The notes below the pieces were generated by a model, which saw only the letters and a program-made list of their open reading frames with translations, was not told the origin of the DNA and ran no database searches. Shown here one piece after another: positions 1 through 11,975 of a stretch of DNA of 64,000 nt. The position numbers and the translations under genes were made by a program. The DNA is taken from contig OY992537.1 of the NCBI GenBank assembly GCA_963921195.1, forward strand, positions 150,133,341 through 150,197,340, read 5' to 3'. Position 1 is the stretch's first letter, and each line of letters starts with the position of its first letter. The stretch is from Pegoplata infirma (lineage: Eukaryota > Arthropoda > Insecta > Diptera > Anthomyiidae).

Positions 1-124
1 CTTAAAGCAAGAGGGAAAGAAAGTTTGTAATACCCGAGTAAAAAGGAATTTATATAAATGTATATTATTTTATATGTTTTCATAAAACCATATAAAACTA
101 TATGAGTCAAAGTATAAAATTTTC

Positions 125-480
125 AGCCAGATGGCAGGTAACTTATGTTTTTTCTCCCATTGAAAGAGAGCCCTACCTCTTACCTTTCCAAAATGCCCTA
201 AATGAAGCCCATAGTTCATTCTGTTCTAAAGTTATGACCAATTGACTGAAATGAAAACAATTTTTTTTTTTTGGGTTTGGAGGCGAAATAACAGCACACA
301 TTCACTTGTTTTTGTAAATTAACAAGTTTAAGATCTTATTTTATAACAATTTTTGGCCGTCAAATGGTCATAACTTTGGAACGGTAAGACCTATGGGCTT
401 CTTCTATGGCATTTTGGAAAGGTAAGAGGTAGGACTATCTTTCAAGGAAAAAAAAAACATTAGTTACCTGCCATCTGGCT
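125..480. repeat. Foldback (palindromic) repeat, about 120-bp arms
   Basis: AGCCAGATGGCAGGTAAC at 125-142 is the exact reverse complement of 463-480. Similarity between the arms continues inward for about 120 bp, for example the segments around 'ccctacctcttacctttccaaaatgcc' and its partner near 400-440. The loop is about 110 bp. It looks like a palindromic MITE inserted in CG-A copy 0. AATTTT lies on both sides, but a target duplication cannot be fixed. Confidence 0.75.
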
Positions 481-780
481 AATTTTATTTTTAAAAACTC
501 TGTATCACGACAATCTCTTCTTTTTTTTAATTTTTTTGTTATTGATTCTGAAAGGTCTTCCAAAAACTTTTCCAACAAACCCAAAAACAAAAAAATCGGG
601 ACCTTGGTTCAGAAGTTATCAATTTTACCAAACTACCCTCCGATCACCAATCCGAAAATTTTCAAACCGCTGCCATTTCGCACATTTGCATTATCGGGGA
701 TGGTCGTAATGGACATATTTTCTTGAAATGAGCCAAGGAATACGCTGGTAAAATTCGGCGGGTCGTGACTGAATCACCCT
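481..780. other. Unclassified insert sequence, non-coding
   Basis: This stretch lies between the foldback repeat and resumed CG-A sequence. Its right edge reads AATCACCCTGTATA. Reverse-complemented this is TA-CAGGGTGATTC, which resembles the ends of many insect Tc1/mariner-like elements, but no partner end is present. No open frame or RNA gene is seen. Confidence 0.4.
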
Positions 781-1710
781 GTATATACGCAAATTTCGTC
801 TAAACTCAATATATATTTATAAATGGTCGCATATGTAATGGAATATATATTTTGATATAATCATGTACCCGAGTAAAAAAGTTCCTATATAGTTGTATAT
901 AATTTTATAAACATCATATATGATTAAATAGAATTATATAGAATTTGATGCGAAAAATGAGTCGATAAAACTACATAAAATTTGATCAATGTTTCATATA
1001 TTTTGATAAATTTTTTATATAATTTTATGCGAAATTTGGGCCCCTATTTTTATATAATAACCCGAGTAAAAAAGTTCCTATATAGTTGTATATAATTTTA
1101 TAAACTTCATATATGATTAAATAGAATAATATAGAATTTGATGCGAAAAATGAGTCGATAAAACTATATAAAATTTGATCAATGTTTCATATATTTTGAT
1201 AAATTTTTTATATAATTTTATGCGAAATTTGGACCCCTATTTTTATATAATAATAGCAAAATTATATAATTAGATATAATTATATAAAAATATATAAAAT
1301 TGTATAAAAATGTATAAAACTATATATAGATACATAAAATTATATCAAGTTTTATATAAATCATAAAATTTTGTTTTAATTATATATAATTATATATAAT
1401 TTTATGTAACTTTATATAGTTTTATACAGTTTTATACAATTTTATATTTTTTTATATAATTATATCTAATTATATAATTTTGCTATTATTATATAAAAAT
1501 AGGGGTCCAAATTTCGCATAAAATTATATAAAAAATTTATCAAAATATCCCGAGTAAAAAGGAATTTATATAAATGTATATTATTTTATATGTTTTCATA
1601 AAACCATATACAACTATATGAGTCAAAGTATAAAATTATATCTCACTTTGAAATTTTCCAATTTTTTTAAATGATGTCATATAAAATCATATCTAATTAT
1701 ATTGTTCATA

Positions 1711-2662
1711 CCCGAGTAAAAAAGATGTGATATAATCATATATGCTATTATATAGTTATTTATATTTATATATGGTTATGCATGAACTTTGATATGGACA
1801 TACAAGTTTATATATAGCATTGAATTTTTCCTTGTTTTTTAATATGATAGCATACATATTCATATCTATTTATATACTGATCTATATGAAATTTCATATG
1901 ACATATAAGGTCGGAAATTTTTGGATATGGCAGATAAATAGATATATGATTTTATTTATAATTATATTCCGAAAAATTTTTTTAAAATTTTCGAAGTCTC
2001 GGACAATAAAAAAAAAAATCAAGTCCTAAATAATTTTATGAAAATTTTCCAAAGTCCCAGACACAAAATTTTTTTGGCAATTTTTTTGGAGTAAAAAAAT
2101 CATTGAAAATGTTTTTTGAGAAATTAAATTTTTTTGAAAATTTAATTTTTTTGGAGTAAAAAAATCATTGAAAATGTTTTTTGAGAAATTTTATTTTTTT
2201 GAAAAGTTTTTAAGTTCCGAAAAAATGTTTTTAAATTTTCTAAGACACAAACATTTTTTTGGAAATTTAAATCACTTATAAATGATTTTAGAAAAAAATT
2301 ACAAATTTTTATTAACTTGCTAAGTTCCGAAAAAAATCCGAAGAATGCAATAAAAACTCTTCTAATTGATAATGTATCCAATCTGATAAAATAATTTCTA
2401 ATTTCACGTTTAAAATTCCAAAAATTTTACCAGATTTCATCCAATTATATAAACATTTATCTAATTTGAAATTAGATAAATCCCATTTTTGGGATCAAAC
2501 TTAATCAAATTTGATATTATTTTATCAAAAATAATAGAATTTGATATAATCGCATAATATTCGATCCGCCAATTTTCGGATCAAAATTAATATGGATTTA
2601 CATAAAAGCATATCTGTTCATATATAATTAAATATTGCGTCATATCACTTTTTTTACTCGGG
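1711..2662 (+). mobile_element. CG-C element (952 bp), copy 1
   Basis: Left end CCCGAGTAAAAAAGATGTGAT and right end ATCACTTTTTTTACTCGGG form inverted repeats of about 22 bp. TA flanks both sides (1709-1710 and 2663-2664), and the unbroken site 'cataatat' is present in the inverted CG-A copy near 27980. The interior is AT-rich and non-coding; the short open frames in it are not protein-like. It contains a TTTTCGGATCAAAATT motif shared with other CG kinds. Confidence 0.85.
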
Positions 2663-2668
2663 TAATAT

Positions 2669-3284
2669 CCCGAGTAAAAAAGTTCCTATATAATTGTATA
2701 TAATTTTATAAACATCATATATGCTTAAATAAAATTATATAGAATTTGATGCGAAAAATGAGTCGATAAAACTATATAAAATTTGATCAATGTTTCATAT
2801 ATTTTGATAATTTTTTTATATAATTTTATGCGAAATTTGGACCCCTATATTTATATAATAATAGCAAAATTATATAATTAGATATAATTATATAAAAATA
2901 TATAAAATTGTATAGAACTGTATAAAACTATATAAAGTTACATAAAATTATATATAATTATATATAATTAAAACAAAATTTTATGATTTATATAAAACTT
3001 GATATAATTTTATATAACTATAAAATTATATATTGTTTTATATAATTTGATATAGTTGTATATAATTATATCTGATTATATAAATTTGCTTTTGTTATAT
3101 AAAAATAGGGGTCCAAATTTCGCATAAAATTATATAAAAAATTTATCAAAACACAAGTAACATTGATAAAATTTTATATGGTTTTATCGACTCATTTTTC
3201 GCATCAAATTCTATATAATTCTATTTAATCATATATGATGTTTATAAAATTATATACAATTATATAGGAACTTTTTTACTCGGG
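2669..3284. mobile_element. CG-B element (616 bp), copy 3
   Basis: Ends CCCGAGTAAAAAAGTTCC and GGAACTTTTTTACTCGGG are exact inverted repeats. The two halves are reverse complements over most of their length, including 'gcgaaaaatgagtcgataaaac' and its partner. AT is duplicated on both sides. The intact site 'cataatatattaatata' in the inverted CG-A copy near 27970 confirms a 2-bp duplication. Confidence 0.85.
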
Positions 3285-3457
3285 ATATTAATATAAATGG
3301 TAGATGTAATCATACGTTGCACATAAAACTTAATCCGATTTCATACATTATTATACGTGACTTTATATCTAATTATATATAGGACTTTACTAAACAAAAA
3401 ATCCAGTATCAATTTATGTATAATTATATATGACTAATATAATACCATTTAAAACTA

Positions 3458-4442
3458 CCCGAGTAAAAAAGTTCCTATATAGTTGTATATAATTTTATAA
3501 ACATCATATATGATTAAACCCGAGTAAAAATTTTCTGGTCTAATCATATATAATTTGATACAATCTTATATGAGTTAATATGCTTCCGTATAAATTTATA
3601 TAAAATTGTATCTATCACTTTGATACGGTTGATCCACTTTATATGGTTAGATATGGCTCCATATATGATTAGATTCGTATTTTGGTTTTGCTCATCAAAT
3701 TATATAAAAATTGATATTATAAGATCAATTTGATTTAATTAGATTTGACCAAATTCAGGATCAAATTGTATCAATTTTTATATTTTTTGATCTAAAGTAA
3801 TACAATTAGATATTATTTGATACAACCATTTTACGGATCAAATTAGATCTATTCAGTAAAATTAGCATAATATTTTTACTAGGGAATAGAATTATATAGA
3901 ATTTGATGCGAAAAATGAGTCGATAAAACCATATAAAATTTTATCAATGTTACTTATGTTTTGATAAATTTTTTATATAATTTTATGCGAAATTTGGACC
4001 CCTATTTTTATATAACAACAGCAAATTTATATAATCAGATATAATTATATACAACTATATCAAATTATATAAAACAATGTATATTTTTATAAAGTTATAT
4101 AAAATTATATCAAGTTTTATATAATTCATAATTTTTTTTTTAATTATATAAAATTATATATAATTTTATGTAACTTTATATAGTTTTATACAGTTTTATA
4201 CAATTTTATATATTTTTATATAATTACATCTGATTATATAATTTTGCTTTTATTATATAAAAATAGGGGTCCAAATTTTGCATAAAATTATATAAAAAAT
4301 TTATGAAAATATAAGAAACATTGATCAAATTTTATATAGTTTTATCGACTCATTTTTCGCATCAAATTCTATATAATTCTATTTAATCATATATGATGTT
4401 TATAAAATTATATACAACTATATAGGAACTTTTTTACTCGGG
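3458..4442 (+). mobile_element. CG-B element, copy 4, interrupted by CG-F
   Basis: The left end is at 3458 and the right end ACTCGGG at 4442, flanked by TA on both sides; the intact site 'aaaactatatatgg' occurs at 27795 (inverted). CG-F at 3519-3884 splits it. Without CG-F it is about 619 bp, matching other CG-B copies, and it is palindromic like them. Confidence 0.85.
3519..3884 (+). mobile_element. CG-F element (366 bp), copy 1
   Basis: The left end CCCGAGTAAAAATTTTCTGG is intact. The right end reads ATTTTTACTAGGG, one base off the canonical ACTCGGG. Flanks 'gattaaa' and 'aatagaatt' overlap by AA relative to the unbroken CG-B sequence 'gattaaatagaatt' at about 922. This is a direct demonstration of a 2-bp target duplication. 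Non-coding. Confidence 0.85.
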
Positions 4443-4647
4443 TATATATGGTTCCATACTAAAAAAATTTCCAACAAAAATAATAGATATAATTATATGT
4501 GTCTTAAACGATAACATATCTGTGTTTGTATGGTACTATGTATATATACGAAAATTTCGTCTAAACTCAATATATATTTATAAATGGTCGCACATGTAAT
4601 GGAATATATATTTTGATATAATCATGTATAAAAAAAATATTTTTTTG

Positions 4648-5183
4648 CCCTAGTAAAAAAAGAAAAAAAGTTCATGACTAATTAGATCCCAAATATGGCG
4701 GATACAATTACTTTAATAATTATCTACGGGTATATTTTATGATCCAGCGAGATAACCTTATATATAATGTGATACGTGAATTGGGTCTATATAATTATAT
4801 CAGTTTCAGAAAACTGATACGATTAAATATAATTTAAAACCATTATAACTGATCATATAATGCTCCTTATAACGTCATATAAGTTGGATAACATTATATA
4901 TAATAATATGCACTTTATGTAACGTTATATACAAAAATATGTTCTTTATGTAGTGCAATATCTAACCATATATATTTATGTCTTATAGTCTCAATTTATT
5001 TTATATTTTATCAGTCCGGATCAAACTGATAAAACCAGATAGACCCATTTTACGTATCATATTATATATGAGACTATCTGTTCAGATCTTGTAGGATAAC
5101 CGAAGATAATATTTGAAACAATTGTGTCCACCATATTTGGGATCTAATTTGTCACGGCTATACATAACTCTTTTTTACTCGGG
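4648..5183 (+). mobile_element. CG-G element (536 bp), copy 1
   Basis: The left end is CCCTAGTAAAAAAAG (one change from CCCGAG) and the right end CTTTTTTACTCGGG. The flanks are TG on both sides; the unbroken site 'ttttttgaccaaac' is seen at 20281. The TG duplication shows that the target is not restricted to A/T dinucleotides. The interior is AT-rich and contains a variant of the shared CGGAT-type motif near 5035-5055. Non-coding. Confidence 0.8.
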
Positions 5184-5289
5184 TGACCAAACAACTAGCC
5201 ATATATAATTATATATGCCAGTATTTCAAAATTAATTTTTGTGTGTCAACATATATGGTTATACAAAACTTTTTATTGTATCATATAAG

Positions 5290-5950
5290 ATTACATATGA
5301 TTTTTGGGAACCCGAGTTCGATTCCCGGCCCAGTCGAGAAAAAAAAGTTTTTTTTTTATTTTTTTTAAATAGAAAATACTTTTTTATTGCATTTAATTTT
5401 TTTAGAACTAAAAAATTTTCATTTTTGGAATTTTTGCAACCATTTTAAAAAAATTATTTTTCTTTTATACAGTTATATATAACTATATTTGATTTTTTAT
5501 AAAATTATCTATAATTTTTGGGAACCCGAGTTCGATTCCAGAAAAAAAATATATTTTTTTTATTTTTTTTAAATAGAAAACACTTTTTTATTGCATTTAT
5601 TTTTTTTAGAACTAAAAAGTTTTCTTTTTTTGAATTTTTGCAATCATTTTTAAAAAATTATATTGCTGTTATATAGTTATATATAACTATATTTAATTTA
5701 TTATAAAATTATCTATCATTTTTGGGAACCCAAGTTCGATTCCAGAAAAAAATATATTTTTTATTTTTTTTTTTTAAATGGAAAACACTTTTTTATTGCA
5801 TTTGTTTTTTTAGAACTTAAAAAATTTTGCTTTTTGAATTTTTGCAATCATTTTTAAAAATTTATATTGCATTTATATAGTTAATAATAGCTATATTTGG
5901 TTTAAATTATCAAATTATCAATGATTTTTGGAACCCGATCTCAAATCTAA
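5290..5950 (+). repeat. Tandem block of about 210-bp units with tRNA B-box-like cores (CG-A)
   Basis: Four units start near 5303, 5519, 5721 and 5925. Each begins with the core GGGAACCCGAGTTCGATTCC or a decayed form, followed by A/T runs and a shared AT-rich tail. GTTCGATTCC matches the Pol III B box (T-arm) of tRNAs. The first unit keeps a longer stretch ending CCCGGCCCAGTCGAG. The same block recurs at 18133-18780, 21568-21810 and, inverted, near 27020-27470, 29190-30345, 51870-53000 and 58290-59205. Confidence 0.75.
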
Positions 5951-6293
5951 TTCTGATTTCCTGATTCCATGAAAAATTTCAAATTTATAAGCCAAAGTCT
6001 TATTTCACTTTGGAAGCCTATGACTTGGAAATAAGGCATACCGCTACATTAAAATTATTGTTTAAGCTTACCATGGAAGCCCCTAATAGCGCTGTACGTC
6101 ATTCCAATTTTTTTTTTTTTTGCAAATTTTATCAAAAATTTTCTAAGTCTTTTTGAAAATTGTGTACAAGTGAATAACATATTTAATTGGATATAATCAT
6201 ATATGTATTACTATATGTTAGATCAATTTGATATAATTAGATACGATCAATTTATTTAAAACTAAGTCTTTTAAAGTTGTTATTTGCTAACAA

Positions 6294-6383
6294 CGTCCGC
6301 TGGTCTAGAGGGTAGAGATTGCGATTACAAAACGGAAGACTTGTGGTTCTAATCCCCGTCCGTTCGAAGTTTTTTTTTTTTTT
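6294..6383 (+). ncRNA. tRNA-like Pol III-type unit (decayed tRNA), copy in CG-A copy 1
   Basis: The unit has an A-box-like TGGTCTAGAGGGTAGAG at 6301-6317, a B-box-like GGTTCTAATCC about 30 bp further on and a run of 13 T at 6370-6382. This is the order and spacing of a type-2 Pol III unit with terminator. A D-stem (TCT/AGA) can be drawn, but the acceptor arms do not pair and the anticodon loop does not close normally. It is therefore not a working tRNA. Transcription is inferred, not shown. Confidence 0.6.
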
Positions 6384-6835
6384 ATTTATTTTCAGTTTGA
6401 CATTATTATATCTAAAAATAAATCTAAAAACAGAAACATTTTTTGGATAAAAATGTATCCAATAATTTTTTTATAAAATCAAGATATCAGATATTATAAG
6501 ATAACTTTGGCGCGGCCAAATTTCGGATGAAATTACATTATATAATATCCATCATGCTAAAAATCGCGAAAAAGTGTTTTTTTCGTATGGTAGCATCATT
6601 CTACGAGATGATTTAAAGGTCCATCTTTTAGTATATAACGTGGGAACATTAAAAAATTAACTGACCAAAAATTTGGCCAAAAAAGTTTTCATTTGCAAAA
6701 GTTATCTTAACAAAAACTATTACTACAGTGTTTGTCCTACAATAAATTCAAATATTGAAAAATAAATATATTTATTTTAGTATTGCATATGTTAAGGAAA
6801 TTTGAAATTTTCAAATTGAAATATTTAAATAATCA

Positions 6836-9800
6836 TAAATACTTATAAGAATATGTTTAAACACGCATTTACTGTTGTACGCCAAAAAAAACAACAGTTT
6901 TAACCATCACTTCTTAATATTTTGGGCATTCTGATTCCAATGGTGTATTCTTTTTTTCGATGTATGGTACTGTTTCTTCGTGAAATCTCTTTGAAGTTTA
7001 ACATATTTTTATTCAATTTTCTACATACAAAATTGTTTAAACACGCGTAAATCCATCCTCTATGAATTGGAATATAAGACAGGTCATGTGGGCATATTTT
7101 CACTTACATTTTGGCACCCAAAAGTTAAACAAGAACTGCATATTCACGTTTAACATCATTTAGTAGTATAAAGTTAAGAATATGTTTAAACGCGTATTTA
7201 CTGCTGTACGCAAAAAAACAATAGTTTTAAAAAACACTTCTAAATATTTTGGACATGCTTATTCCAATGGCGTGCTCCATTTTTTTGTTGTATGGTATAG
7301 TTTCTTCGCAAAATGTCTTTTAAGTATAACAAATTTTTATAAAATTTTCTACATACAAAAATTTTTAATTACGCGTAAACTAACCTTGATGAATTTGAAT
7401 ATAACACAAGTTGTTCGTGTATTCATATTTTCATTAAAAATTTGGCTTCAACATTGAATTTTATATCTCACGAATTCCACCAAAAAGAGAGAAAAAAATT
7501 TAATTTTCTGACCTCAGATCTTTTAATTTTCTTTAAATAAACAGCATGCAATTTCTTTAAAGCCAACTAAACATATCCATTTTAAATTTAAAAAAAATTA
7601 CGATTTTTTCGCGAATTTTATTTTCTTCAAAAATTAAAAAAAAATCAAAAAAGCCTTGTCTTCGAAAGTATTTATCCGAATGCTACCATTCAAAAAGCAT
7701 TCGACTTTAACAAACGTCCTTTTTTATACCAATGCACTACAGTGTCCCTTATTTTGGAAATGTTGAGACGTTACCCGCTCATTTTTATCCATTTGATTTA
7801 AAAATTACTCGGTAACAAATTTACGCCCCTACGACGACGATGCCTTAAAGAGCGGGGCCTTAAAAATCATTTTTCCATACAAACCAAAAAAAAAAAAATT
7901 ATTTTTAAATTTTTTGTTATTAATTATTATATTACTTGGTTAGCTTATTCAAGACAAAAAATTGATTTTCAATAAAAAAAAATAACACTCGAAAAAATTT
8001 TTACACTGAAAAAAAAAAAATTAGTAATTTTTCTTTTTTTTGTTTTTTAATGATAAAAAAAGAGTTTTTTACTCAAAATAAAATATTTCTAATCAAAATT
8101 GCTATTTTTTTTACGTTAAAAAATGTACTAAAATTGCATTGTGGAGGGCATTCAAAGATTCGGCAAAGTCGAATTTAACTTTTCTACTTGTTTGGACCTT
8201 TTGTGATTTTTTTTTAAAACTACTTATGAGATTTTTCCCTACAAAAAATATATTTTATGTTTATTCTGTAATTTTATCAAAAAAGTATATAACTTTGAGG
8301 AACCATCTCTTTGTAAGTAGTATTAATTTGATTTTACGATTCAAAAAGCATTTGACTATAACAATTTTCCTTTTGTATATGAATGCACTCAAAAAAAAAA
8401 ATTTTTTTTTAAACGCATTTTTTTAAAACGCAGTTTTGATGCAAATGCAATTTTTTTAAAACTTTATCCCCATTAATTTTTTTTTTAAATCTGCATAAAT
8501 CGAAAATATAGCAGTTTTTACATAAATATACCGATTTTTTTTGGGACCGGGTTTTTTCTAATTTGTGCGATTATTTAAAAAAATACTTAAATATGTTTTT
8601 TTTTATATCACAAATATTTTATGTAAAAATGCTATATTATCGATTTATGCAGGCTTCAAAAAAAATTTAAGGGAAAAAGTTTTAAAAAATCAATTCAAAA
8701 ATTGCATATGCATCAAAAATGAATTTAAAAAAAAAAAATTTTTTTTTTTGAGTGCATTCATATACAAAGGGACAATTGTTAGAGTCAAAAGCTTTTGAAT
8801 CGTAAAAATCGAATAAATGCTTTCAAAGATATGACTCTTCAAAATTAATTACTTTTGGGATAAAATTACAGAATAAACATAATTTTTTTTTTTATGAAAA
8901 AATCTTATATGTAATTTTTAAAAAAATTACAAAAGGTGGAAAAATCACGAAGGCCCAAAAAAGCTGCACTCTTTTACACACATTTGTAATATAGAGCCAA
9001 CAAAACATATTCATTTTCAGTTTCTTAATTAAAAAAAAACGCGATTTTTTCGCGAATTTTATTTTCTTCAAAAATTTAAAAAATTAAAAAGTATGATAAT
9101 GTGAAGAGCCACGTCTTCGAAATTTTTTGTTCCAATTTTAACACAAAAAATTTTATTCTTTCGATTTATTATAAAAATTGCATTTGCATTAAAAACTAAC
9201 TTTTTAAGAACATAATTTTTTTGAGTGCATTGATATAAAAAAAGAGGATTGTTAGAATCGAATGTTTTTTGAGCAGGCACCGGATTTTAAAAACCGAAAA
9301 CACAAAATTTTAAGTTTTTATCAAAATTAAAAAATTTTATTATGTTCAAAATAAAATATTTTTCTATAATATTTTTTTTATTTTCATCGAAAGATCAAAA
9401 AATATTTTTCTTTCAAAAAAAATTAAAACGAAAAATAACAAAAGAAACTTTTTCCAAAGATATTTAAAATGATATTTATCAAAAACAAAAAAAAACAAAA
9501 ATAAAAAGTTTTTTTTTGTAAAAGTAAAAGTTGGAACAAATGTTGTTGTTATTTTTGTAACAAATTTTGTATATGTATGTATGTATTTTGTATTTATTTT
9601 TCAAATGCCAAATATTTAAATAGAAAAATTACCAAAACAAATTTGAATATTGAAAACAATAAAAAACTTTTTATATTTCTTTTTTTTTAAAAAGTTTTTT
9701 TTTTGGGTTTGGTTTTAATTTTCATAACGAAAAATATTTTGAAATAGATATTTATTTTAATTTTTTTTTTTTTTTGAAATTTAAATTTTATTCAACTTCT

Positions 9801-10530
9801 ACAATAAATATATTTGATAAAAACCAAAAATAAAAAGTTTTCCGGTCCTTGTTTTTGAGTGGTAGAATTCGAACAAATAATTTCGAAGATTGCAATGGTG
9901 TACTCTTTTTTTTTGATGTATGGTACAGTTTCTTCGCAAAATGTGTTTAAAGTTTAACATATTTTTATTAAATATTCTACACACAAAAATGTTTAAATAC
10001 GTGTAAACACAGGTCCTGTGGAAAATAAAGGGCTTTCGGGAAAATCCGTATAAAAGCCGAACTGATAGGAATTTCGCCAAACGAAAAATACGGGTCAGTT
10101 TAATTTTGATAGAGATTATTTTATATGATTTTGGCGGTCGTACGTATATACATCTCCATATAAACTACCCCAACAATTATACATTTTTGACAAAAACGAA
10201 CTTAACGAAGTCGAATTCGGACACGACCGATACACCATTAGACAGGTCTTCGAAAAACATTTCAACCTGTATAAAATGTTCATATAGATTCTTTTGAAGA
10301 AATGGGAAAAATCCTCAAAAAACTAAAAAAAAACCGTTTTCCCCCCTCCTCTTTGACCCGCTAAATGTGAGATTAGGCCGCTATAAAAAAACAGGTAACT
10401 CGTCTTTTGCTCCCCTCTTTCCTATATTTAGGACAATCGGCTGGTGCCCTTTGAAAGACCGCCCTATTACGTAAGCTTTTTAAAACTAAAAAAAAAAATG
10501 TTGAAAATTTTTACTCCCAATCAGCCTAAT
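6836..10530. other. Non-coding interior with dispersed internal repeats
   Basis: Two recurring blocks are seen. A 60-bp block ('attccaatggtgtactc...gtatggtacagtttcttcgcaaaatg') occurs near 6925-6990, 7255-7320 and 9890-9950, and inverted near 14098-14160. A second block ('ttcaaaaagcattcgact...aatgcact') occurs near 7690-7740 and 8338-8390, and inverted near 8750-8800 and 9220-9275. The 8340-8805 pair forms a foldback. Short open frames here are low-complexity and I see no gene. Confidence 0.5.
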
Positions 10531-11372
10531 TATACCCTACACCACACTGTGGTACAGGGTATAATGAGTTTGTGCTGATGTTTGTAACTACCCGAAATAT
10601 TGGTCCTAGACCCACCTTTAAGTATACCGATCGACTCAGAATCACTTTTTGAGTCGATTTAGCGATGTCCGTCCGTCCGTCCGTCTGTCCGTCCGTCCGT
10701 CCGTCTGTCTGTCTGTCCATGTAAACGGTGTAAACACGATACAGGTCGCAATTTTTGATCAATTGACTTGAAATTTGAAACTTAAGTCTCTCTTGGCCCA
10801 AGGACGAAGCCTATTGAAATTGGAAAAAATCGGTCCATATTTAGACCTAGCCTCCATACAAAGGTCCTCTTTAGTTTTGGCTCAAATGACTCTAATAACC
10901 GTATTATAGAAGGTATCGTTTTGAAATTTGGAAGGTAAACATGTTTTGTCTTCACAAATCATCATTCCGAATTTCAAAGAAATCGGACCAGTTCTTCTTG
11001 TAGCCCCCATACAAACCACCTTCCCGATTTTAACATAAATGTCTCAAAAGTCATGAAAATAGAAAATGTTTAATTAAAATTTTGTTTGTGTATGTTAAAC
11101 GCGTACTTAAATAACCTTATCAAACCTGATACTCATCGGACCAGTTTTGGACTCAGGCCCCTTGTGAAAATTTCGCCCGATATTCAGTTAAAGCGGGTTA
11201 TTGTCAACAAATAGAAGCCTATTTCACTCAAATTTGATTTGTGAGTGTTTTTTACACTTATTAAAGATTTTACAACATATAGATCTAATCGGTCCATGAG
11301 ATCCATTTTCCGGGAAACTCTGGTGTAGAGTATTATATGGTCGGTCTTGACCGACTATAACTTTCTTACTTG
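10531..11372 (-). mobile_element. mini-me-like dipteran repeat with GTCY microsatellite
   Basis: Read on the minus strand it starts ACAAGTAAGAAAGTTATAGTCGG and ends in the palindromic tail TACCCTGTACCAC...GTGGTGTAGGGTATAA. A (GTCC/GTCT)n tract lies at 10666-10718. This combination is the hallmark of mini-me elements described from flies, in which the GTCY tract is a seed for microsatellites. A second copy in the opposite orientation is at 35158-36014. No reading frame. The family name is from memory of the literature and needs a Repbase comparison. Confidence 0.65.
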
Positions 11373-11975
11373 TTTTTTTTTTGTAATGATCACTTTTGGA
11401 ACTGAAATGCTTGTCCGACCAAAATGAAACTTTTTGTCATTAATAAGTTAATCAAGCTTAATTATAATTAAAATAAAAATAAATATATATCAAAAAAACA
11501 ATTTTTTCATTGTGTGAACTTTTTTTTAGACAAAATGTTTGTTTAGGACCCGATAGAGCCCGATCACGTGTTATTTTCTCATAACGCTTAATATACTATA
11601 TTTCGGGTGACATGTACAAAAATCAAACTTTTGTTTTTATGAACCACCCTAATACATACACCACACTCACAATCAGCCAAACCCAGAATCACGAAACGAG
11701 GACAAACTTCAGGTAAAATATGTGTATAAATTTGAGAAACATTAGTGGTTTTCACGTCATTTATCCAGCAAGTTTGCAACTTCAAAAATTATGCGGTGAA
11801 AATAAATTTTTTATTACATGTCCTAAGCATCCATTTTTTATACTTTGGATATTTCTTTTTTAATCAGCTGTTTTGGTAAAACGTAAAGTTTGCTTTTCCT
11901 TTTTATTTCCATTTTTATTTCTCAATTTCATAAGAACAAACTAAAATGCACGATTCAATGTTTTTTTTTTAATAA
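11373..11975. other. Unclassified non-coding stretch
   Basis: This sequence lies inside the 7.25-kb element. Around 11650 the minus strand reads ATTAGGGTGGTTCA, a phrase common at ends of fly repeats. No partner end and no convincing protein is seen; the 65-residue open frame at 11588-11785 on the minus strand has no recognisable domain. Confidence 0.3.

Larger units (their letters stand above)
33..867 (+). mobile_element. CG-A copy 0, left remnants (33-119 and about 781-867)
   Basis: Position 33 starts the terminal sequence CCCGAGTAAAAAGGAATTT, typical of the left end of CG-A. The match runs to about 119. Foreign DNA follows, and CG-A sequence resumes at about 781 and stops at 867 where a CG-B element begins. 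The same copy continues after that nest at 20268-20297 and 21459-21813. No coding capacity is visible. Membership rests on direct similarity to the CG-A copies at 1549, 14379 and (inverted) 21852. The CG-A sequence expected between 119 and 781 is missing, so this copy is also deleted internally. Confidence 0.7.
1387..6551. repeat. Direct duplication, copy 1 (partner 14217-19380)
   Basis: This 5.16-kb block is repeated at 14217-19380 with only a few differences seen by eye (for example a base near 4075, a one-base run-length change near 4130 and a base near 2999). The left boundary lies inside CG-B and the right boundary inside CG-A at 'atatcca'. The repeat period is about 12,830 bp. It holds CG-C, CG-B, CG-F and CG-G insertions in the same places, so the duplication is younger than all of them. 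Confidence 0.9.
1549..6551 (+). mobile_element. CG-A copy 1 (right end missing)
   Basis: The left end CCCGAGTAAAAAGGAATTT is at 1549. The element carries nested CG-C, CG-B, CG-F and CG-G copies, then a tandem block with B-box-like sequences and a tRNA-like unit. It stops at 6551 where the 7.25-kb long-inverted-repeat element begins, so its own right end is absent here. The complete version is copy 2 at 14379-19699. Non-coding; the transposase that moves it is not in the window. Confidence 0.8.

Noticed and set aside
1820..2381. Short open frames in CG-C (also at 14650-15211)
   Set aside because: Phe/Ile/Lys-rich translations of AT-rich DNA, not protein-like.
1711..2662. Tc1/mariner MITE because of the TA flanks
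   Set aside because: Sister insertions with identical terminal bases duplicate AA, AT or TG, so TA is not a fixed target.
5239..5448. Frame overlapping the first B-box unit
   Set aside because: It translates the tRNA-like core and poly-T stretches; repeated frames of the same kind follow the tandem block.
6294..6383. A functional tRNA gene
   Set aside because: A and B boxes are present but the two acceptor halves are not complementary and the anticodon arm is distorted; multiple copies occur inside transposons.
10531..11372. Helitron end
   Set aside because: The palindromic tail suggested a Helitron hairpin, but there is no CTRR end and no AT-insertion evidence; the GTCY tract fits mini-me better.
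11588..11785. 65-residue minus-strand frame with several Cys
   Set aside because: No splice sites, start context or family match can be supported; it is flanked by repeat sequence.
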